Positions 27,101 through 36,100 of a DNA stretch of 64,000 nt are shown here, piece by piece (position 1 is the first letter of the stretch; each line of letters opens with the position of its first letter). The stretch is from Sceloporus undulatus. Its lineage: Eukaryota; Chordata; Lepidosauria; Squamata; Phrynosomatidae. Location of the stretch: the NCBI RefSeq assembly GCF_019175285.1, contig NC_056526.1, positions 123,058,964 to 123,122,963 on the forward strand, given 5' to 3'. The notes below the pieces were generated by a model. That model saw nothing but the letters and a program-made list of their open reading frames with translations. It had not been told where the DNA came from and ran no database searches. The position numbers and the translations under genes were made by a program.

Positions 27101-30100
27101 AATTTCTACCTGAGTTCGTGAACAATCATTATTTTAGTATATCTGTACAGTGCAGTAAATTGATGCAGTCATGATTTCAAGAATTATGAAGTAATGCAGC
27201 TGATGCTGTGATACGCATCTCCCCCTAGGTCAATAATGCTTGAACTCAATTATGTTTAATTGAGTAAAAGACTGCTTACATAAATATTACGCAATTTATA
27301 ATACTGCAGTACTGGAATTTTGACAAGGAGCAGAGTAATAGAAAGGAAAGCAAAATAATTGTCAGGGAAGAAGAAATGCCATGTGCTGCTATATGGACAC
27401 ACTCAGAGAAATCTTGCATTCACAACCCACTTATTTACATGTTTTTATTTAGATTCATGAACATTTGACTAGGTTTAAAAGTGAAGGGGAAAGCAGAGTG
27501 TATCAACTTCCAAACTTCTTGAGTTGAAACAACTGAATGTATGGACTTCAGCCCAGCAGCTATGTACTAAAGACACGACCAGGAAGAGACTGCCCTCAGA
27601 TATCCTTCCTTTCCAGAGCTGCAAACTGAAGCTACAGGCATGTTAGGTACTGGATCACTAACATATATATTCATCATCCAGTAATCTATGTTCTCTGGCT
27701 GGCTTGAAAATAATAAAAACCCAGTATTATATGTAAAAAAATATCAAATCAATGAAGAGTAGTGTAAAATGGTTCTTCCTGGTATTTAACTACCCTACAT
27801 ATACCACAGTGATATAAAAAAGGTAACTGATATAATAATACATAAGAGATGGCAAACTGTTACTCAGCACTGCTTTTACACAAACATGCACACACGCCCA
27901 ATTGGCAATGATGCATCTTTCTGCACCTTTGTCCACTAGGCAGTCCCTAATTTAGTTGTCAAAACAAGTGTGCAGCCAGAATAATCCTGTTGTATGATGG
28001 CTGCATTGATCAAACACAACTTGCCTTCAATTTAAGAATATCAGTTTGCTTGGGATAATTTTCAACAACAAAAGCAGATGCTGTTTGCTCCCATGTGATC
28101 TGATCCAGGTCTTATGAAAGAATACTTTTGTTTACTTTAATAATTAACAGTGTAATTTTGGCCAATTCACAACTGCTTAAAAACCTCAGGCTCACTATTT
28201 CACTCATTCTCTAACAACTAAAATGCTAGTGCTTGGACAAAGGCAAAAATAAGATGCTTCTGTTCAGAGAGATTAATGTGTACTCAGATGTGAGGTGAAT
28301 AAAAAACAGATTCTGTTGCCCTCCCCAAAAATGCTGTTTTCCCTCTGCAACTATTCTAACTGGTAGCAGCTTTATACAAAGGGCACCAGACATCATTCAA
28401 TGGCTATCTGAATAATAGGAGAAGTTTTCACCAGGGAAACTAATTGGTATCCTACATTTTCCCCCCGACACAGCCTGAAAAACAGTTTCCAACTCCTAAT
28501 GGACAAACCATACAGTGCATGCCTGTAATGAAGGTTCAACATTTTTGCTTTTAAATTAAAAACACCCTCAGGAAGCTACTTTTTTTTCCAGTACAAAGGC
28601 ACAGTGCAGGTTTGGAAGAGTTATACTGAATCCTTTCCCACTCAGACATATCATCCTCCGGCTTTCCTACAGAATTTCAGATATTTGCTCAGTCTTGAAG
28701 TGTGTAATCTGGTGCCTAATCACTGTTTTACAATCTCCCAAATTTAAGATGAAATTTCCCAGTGTTGACCTTTCTACATGAATGCTTGCATACTGGAATC
28801 GATCCTAGGGCTCACTCAGGTCAGCTGGGCCTTGATACAACCTCCTGAACCCACAGAATCAGACAGCACACTACAGAACATACCAAGACTCCCTAGAGAT
28901 TACATATTATACAGAATAACTTCTGCATATAGAAAATATCCTTCCTAGAAGCCTGTCTGCAGTTGCTGGCTTTGACAAAAAATGACACACAGGAACCCCA
29001 CATCCTTTCAAGGAAAGAACGCAATTTTGAAATCTACTGTCTTAAGCTGAAATTGCAGTAGTTTCTCACGAATGCTAACAAGGGTCCCATATTCTTCAAC
29101 CTTACTATCTGAATACAGTTTTATTGTTTCTTCCCCTTCAAGGATTAGCAGATACTGTTTCAAGTAACCCTTGTTCCCAAAAAGAAACTTGATTATTGTT
29201 TTGCAACATGGGAAAGAAAGTGTGTGGGGTTTCTCTTTTTAAGGGTCAGAAAATGTTTTGCACCTCTCCACTGAAATTTACTTTAGACTGTTCTGTCATC
29301 TATTAGAGCAGCAGCACAATATAATGAAGTTCAATCTATTCAGTTGTTAGCAGATTTCAAGAACAGCATAATCCTGTTGTAATTACTTCCAAATAGATAT
29401 GCGTAAGAATGGTCTGAACCACACTTTTAGGTTAGATTCAGAGCAGATATTTGAAAACAGGCATTGATCTTCAAAACTATGTTTATTACAACAAGAACAA
29501 AACTAAATTAAACCATATTGAGTTATAGGACACCACAGCTACTTGAGTCCTGGGGGATTTGGGAAAGGATGAGGATAAAATCACGTAAGAGAAAAGAAGT
29601 AGGCCATGGATAAACACGTTCATTTGGATTATGGTAGTCCAAATACAGTTGTATCCACATACCTGCTTTGTATTTTGAGCAATGTGGACAAGGTTTGTGG
29701 TACTGCCCAGTTGTGGGGATAATCTTTAATAGCATCCTGTTATATAACCTGTGGGCAGTTACAGATGGGCCACAATGGGGCTCTTTATAGCCTTCTTCTG
29801 CCATTTGTCAAAGGTTAGATGATGGCACATTTCTGTCTTAGTTCTCTCATTTGTTTGTATGTCTGCAGTATATTTTCAGATGTCTTTTTTAAGTCAGTAA
29901 TTTTAAAGAGGGTGGGAAAGAAGAAACAAATAGTAATATGCCTCTTTTCCTCTATGCTTTTTGAACAGTTCATGAAGAATACTTAACATACCATTAGGGG
30001 AGATGATTTATTGACATAATTTCACCCCGGCTACTTTAAAACCAATATGCGATAAAATGTAGAGAAAGAGAAAAAAACATATATAAGATATGCATTGTTT

Positions 30101-33100
30101 ATCAACTATGTGTCAGTACATCATCAAATTATTTTTTACAGATGATGATTCCATCAGCACAGCTTCAGAGGGTGTGCCTGGATTCTCAATGTCTAAAGAG
30201 GTATCTGGGATAGGTAAGTTATTGGTTCTTTACTCTTTAAGAGTCAGGAGAGAAAAGGATGACAAATCCTTCGTGAATACCCATCCGTGGTCCTCTTCCT
30301 CCAGTACTGCATTCATAACTATAACAAATCAAGACTAAATTGTTGCAAGATTACTAAAGCATGAATATGATGAGCATAATGTTTCTAAATGCAGAATCTG
30401 GAATGCTGACTATAACAATCAAGTTGCAGCCATGAGGCACAATTTAACTAAAGTCAATTTTATGGTTAAGCCATATCAAAAAATCACTGAGTTTGTTATA
30501 TCGTATTCCAGTTTTATTCTTGTTATTCTTTTAAGACCCATTATGAATAAGATTTCTGGCAATTTGGCAATCCTAACCACAATTACTTGTGTTCAAGCTA
30601 TACTGAACACAAACGTATTTCTTAGAAAATGTTGTTGTTGTTGTGTGTCTTCAAGTTGTTTCTAACTTATCATGACCCCAAAGGGAACCTATCATGGGGT
30701 TTTCTTGGCAAGATTTGTTCTGAGGTTTGCCATTGCCTTCCTCTGAGATTGAGGGCATGTGACTTGCCCAAGATTACCCAGTGGGTTTCATGGCTGAGCA
30801 AGCATTTGAACCCTGGTCTCCAGAGTTCTAAGTCCAACACAACCACATCACACTGGCTTTAAGAAAACATGCATTGTGCTGCTATACGGTTGTATCCCAC
30901 TGTATCCACTATTTTTTTAATCCATTGATTCAGCCATCCAGTTTGAAAATGTCTGTGTGCGCACACACGTATTCCAAAAGTAAATCTTGATATTTTTTTT
31001 ATATATATATAAAGGACACCATTTTACTGTGTCACTGTATTTAATGACATCTAAGCATCCATGGATTTGGGTATCCACAGTGGGTCCTGCAACCAGACCC
31101 CAGTGGATACTAAGGGCCCACTATAATATATCAATCAAGTTTTAATGCTTTTCACAAAGGTAGATAACTTATAGTTCTCCAAATGCTGGATTACAGGTCC
31201 CATCAACTCTAACCAGCATAGCCAATAGTGAGGAATCGTGGGAAGTGCACTCCATCAACATCTGGAAGGCTACATGTTAATACCTTGCTTTAGCAATTAT
31301 CTTCCAAACCAAAGTACATCCACCAGCAGAAGATGTAAACTTGGCCGGCAAAATGGATGGATACAGTGGATCCTCACTTTCTATCTCACATGTGGATCAT
31401 TACAGTTATAAGATCAGATCTAAACTCTTCTCAAAATGAACAGATTTCGGTGTCAAACTTGTCTGAAAGACAATAGTTCTGATACAATAACCATGGTATG
31501 CTAATAATGTGAGAGCCAGCATGTTGTAGTGGTTTGAGTGTTGGACTATGACTCCAGAGTACAGTGTTTGATTTCCTGCTAGCTCATGGAAACCCACTAG
31601 GTGACCTTTAGCAAGTCCCACACTATCAGCCCTAGAAAACCCTATGCTTGCCTTAGGGCAGTGGTTCTCAACCTTTGGCTCTCCAAATGTTTTGGACTTG
31701 CCCAAATGACCAGGGATTCTGGGAGCTGAAGTCTAAAATGCCTGGAGGACCCAAGGTTGAGAACCACTGCCTTAGGGTCTCCATAAGTCAGAAACTACTT
31801 GAAGGTACACAACAACAACAATGCTAAGAACATTTTTTTTTGTTCAGATGCTCTCCAACTAAAAGTAAATCTAGCTTAATATCGTTTCTTGGCCTTTTGG
31901 CTAAGATCAAGTGTAGTGTACAGTAGAATCTAGCTTAATACATTTTTGGTTATCTTTTAGGTTCACTTCACTGCTTGAATGTTCATCTGTTGCAAGTTGT
32001 TTTATTTTGTTTTTTTTCTTCAGACAATCAAATGTCCTTGGATGAAGCACAGAACCACTTTAGAGTTATCACAATTAATGACACGGGAGCAGGAAAACAC
32101 TGGTGTGACAATGAAGTTAGAGCTCTGATAAATATATGGTCAGATGAGGAAATACAGCAAATGCTTGAAGGAGCAACTAGAAATAAGGAAATATTTGAGG
32201 AGATTGCAAGAAGACTAATGAAAGTTGGAATAGACAGAGACTGGAAGCAGTGCCGCACAAAGTACAAGAACTTAAAATATGAATACCGTGCACTGCAAAA
32301 GGAAAATGATCAGCATATCAATGTAAGAAAGAAAATGCGGTTTTATGATGAGATTGACTGCATTCTGAGAAGCCATCCCCCAGGTATGCAAATCTGCCAA
32401 GTTAGGGAAAATAGTCTTGTATCAGATACTAAAGCATGGCATGAACAAAAGGGATAGTAACGTAATGATCAAGTTTTAATTATATCTTCTGCAAAACTTA
32501 ATTTTTGTTGTTGCTGTTGTTGTTGTTGTTGTTGTGTGCCCTCAAGCCATTTCCAATTTATGGCAATCCTAAACTGAATCTACCATAGGGTTTTTTTGGC
32601 AAAATGTGTTCAAGGGAAGTTTGCCATTGCCTTCCCCTGAGGCTGAGAGCATGTGACTTACCCTGTCACTCAGAGGTTTTATGGACAATACTGGATGACA
32701 AGATGACACTGAATCCATGCTGTTCAATGGAAACTGGGTTACATCCCATTAATGGCTGTTTAACTTGCAAGTCTCCTGTATGGTTAAAGCATGGTTCAGC
32801 ATGGGGAGCAGGTTACCAGCATTAATCACTCACTCCTTCCATCCATCCCTTCTTTATGAGCATAAACTCTACTGAGGGCTAACTATAGCTACTGTAACTA
32901 TTAAAGTGCTTTTTTGGTGGAAAGGTAGAGTATAAATTAAATAAGCAAACTCAATGTCAGTAAAAAGCAAAAATAACTGTTTAGGGTCCAGGAGGGAACA
33001 CACACTGAAATCCAACATAAGATAATGCCTTTACTAGGTTGGTTAGGACTAACCAAAACATCATAAAGAGCATGCATGCTTTCTTAACCAGGTTAAGCAT

Positions 33101-36100
33101 GCAGGCTTTCTTAACCAGGCTTAAAAAGTAGGGAGGGCTAAAAATGGCCCCAAATTAGGCTAGATGTTATAGTTGTGAGATCTGTAGTTTAGATCTTGTT
33201 AAGACAAGTCTCAGTCTTGTAAATATATTTCTAGTATGTGGTTTTTTAAATTATTATACAAATGTTAATAGACTATTTTGAGGCCAGCAAGCTGCATTTC
33301 CATGTCGGCTGCTGAGAGAGGGAAGTTCCCTGTGACATCCATATAGTACTCTGCTTCGGCAGTTGCATTATGGCCTACCTTTCCCTTAGAGGTCCAACTG
33401 GCACCTATGTTGCTGTCATTCCAATGAAAAGTAAAAACACAGTTGTTTAGAGAATCCTTTGCGGCCTAACTGTTTTTATACAGATCTATACAGATGCATG
33501 GGTTTGAACTGTTTTATTTTAACTAGTTTTAATATGTCTTCTTTTAACTTTTTCAATTGTTTAATAATATTATTGCTTCATGTTTCAAAATGATCAGAGA
33601 GTAGTGGAGTCTCCTTTCTTGGAGGTCTTTAAGCAGAGGCTCGATGGCCATCTGTCAGGGATGCTTTGACTAAGAGTTCCTGCATGGCAGGGGTTTTGGA
33701 CTGGATGGCCCTTGCGGTCTCTTCCAACTCTATGATTCTATGATCATGTTGATTTGATTTTATACTCTGAGAACTTTAGACAAATAGAGCAAAATATAAA
33801 TATTTTAATACATACATACATACATACATAATGTACCATGGAAGGGCAAGCTTATTTCTTCCAGCATTGAAAAGTAGGCTGTTGATTTCTTTGGAGGCTG
33901 GCAATGTTTTTTTGCCTCTAACCAGATAGGGAAAAATGGGATACTGCTCGGGGACAGGTTATTTATGCATTGTGAAAGTTTAAAGAGTCCCTTCATGTCA
34001 GATAGCTGCCACTCCAATCCTCCTTTGGGTTTTGTCGAATATGAAGTGGTTGAGAAACTTTTTTGCTACATGTTGAAATGGGTCTGATGGTATTATGCAT
34101 TTAATCTTTATGAATAACCCATAAAACTAACTAACAAAAAAAATGTTCCAGAATGCTTCTTGCTTTAGAATATCAATTTTTTAGACAGCAACTTACTAGG
34201 ATGCACTTTAACAGAAAACCTCTTCTTGTCTTTGTAAAGAGACAGTTACAGACGTTACTACCGACACACCACGGAGTGCCAAGAGAAAATCATTGGAAGA
34301 AGGTAAGAATTTTGTTCTGCTAGAATTCAAAGATACAGCCATGTTAGTCTGTGGAATCAGTATGTAGAGCAGTGGTTTTCAACCTGTGGGTCACGACCCC
34401 TTTAGGGGTCGAACGACCCTTTCATAGGGTGGCCTAAGACCATCAGAAAACACATATTTCTGAAGGTCTCAGGAACTGAGACACTGCTCCTCTATGATTG
34501 CGGGTCACCACAACATGAGGAACGGTATTGAAGAGTCGCAGCATTAGGAAGGTTGAAAACCACTGATGTAGAGAGATCTTGTAGCACCTTTGAGACAAAG
34601 GGCTGAATCAATGGCCCAGTAAAGTTGGCTTGTCACCGGCTTGGGGGAGTGGCATTAGACACCACTCACCCCGGAGCCAGAAAAAAGCTGGCTCCAACAG
34701 TAAAGGAGCGGCTTTTTTCCACCCCAAATAGGAACAGATTTTTTCTACTCCTATTTGGAGCAGAAGCTAGTCGGATTGGGGCCACAGTGTGTGGTTGCCA
34801 TGGTCCCTACCCAGCTTTCTCCAGGGCAGCTTTAGAGCTGTCTGTTTCAGCCCTAAGTCTCAAGGTGCTTTAATATCTCCCTACATATTCATTTTGCTAT
34901 TACTGGATCAACAGGAACTTGCTCTTATTAGAATTAAGAACTGCTCTTATCATTTTAGTAATAAAAGTTATCAAAAAGTTATTGAAGATTAAATTCACAG
35001 TACACTCCCCATCACAATGTTGGCTGCACTGTGTACACAAAACCTGGATACAATAAAAATATTCTTTTAAATAAATAAAAATTCAGGAGTTCTGGTGGCA
35101 CAGTGGTTAAATGCCTGTACTGCAGCCACTCACTCACAAACCATAACGTTACGAGTTCAATACCAGCATAAGTGCTCAAGCTAGACTCAGGCTTGCATTC
35201 TTCCGAGGTCGCTAAAATGAGTACCCAGATTGTTGGGGCAATTAGCTTACACTTTGTAAACCACTTAGGGAGTGCTTAAGTGCACTGATAAACGGTATAG
35301 AAATGTACTTGCTATTGCTATATGAATGAGGAGCAAGGACTGACCCAGTGGTCTCCTGTCTCTCTGTGTAGATTGCTGTGGATGCAATTGTGTGGGTAAG
35401 CTGCTCAACAATGTTCCTTTGCGTTCCAGAAACTATTTACTTAATCCCATATAATCTTACTTTGCAAAGTGTAGAGAAAGATATGCTTGCTCCTTCTGTC
35501 CTCCACTGATTTAGTCTGTCATCTATACCAGGAAAGATTCTAGAGCAGATCATTAAACAGAGAGTCTGTGAACATTTAGAAAGCAACGCCATAATCACAA
35601 AAAGTCAACACGGGTTTCAGGGAAAGAAGTCATGCCAGACAAATCTAATCTCTTTCTTTGATAAAATTACCAGCTTGTTAGATGAAGAGAATGCTGTGGA
35701 TATAGTATATCTTGATTTCAGTAAGGCGTTTGACAGGGTTCCCCATGACATTCTTGCAAACAAGCTAGTGAAATGTGGGCTAGACAATGTAACTGTTACA
35801 TGGATTTGTAATTGGTTGACCGGCTAAACCCAAAGGGTGCTCAACAATGGCTCCTTTTCATCCTGGAGAGAAGTGACCAGTGGGGTCCCACAGGGCTCTG
35901 TCCTGGGCCCAGTGCTATTCAACATCTTTATCAATGACTTGGATGACAGAACTGGGGGTATATTTATCAAATTTGACGATGACACCAAATTAGGAGGAGT
36001 AGCTAATACCCCAGAGGACAGGATCAAAATTCAGAATGACCTTAATAGATTAGAAAGCTGGGCCAAAGCTAACAAAATGAATTCCAACATGGAGAAATGT

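Noticed and set aside
29523-29804. 93-codon - strand frame with CPHCSKYKAG
   Set aside because: A CxxC is present, but there are no matching splice sites, no recognised homologue and no neighbours.
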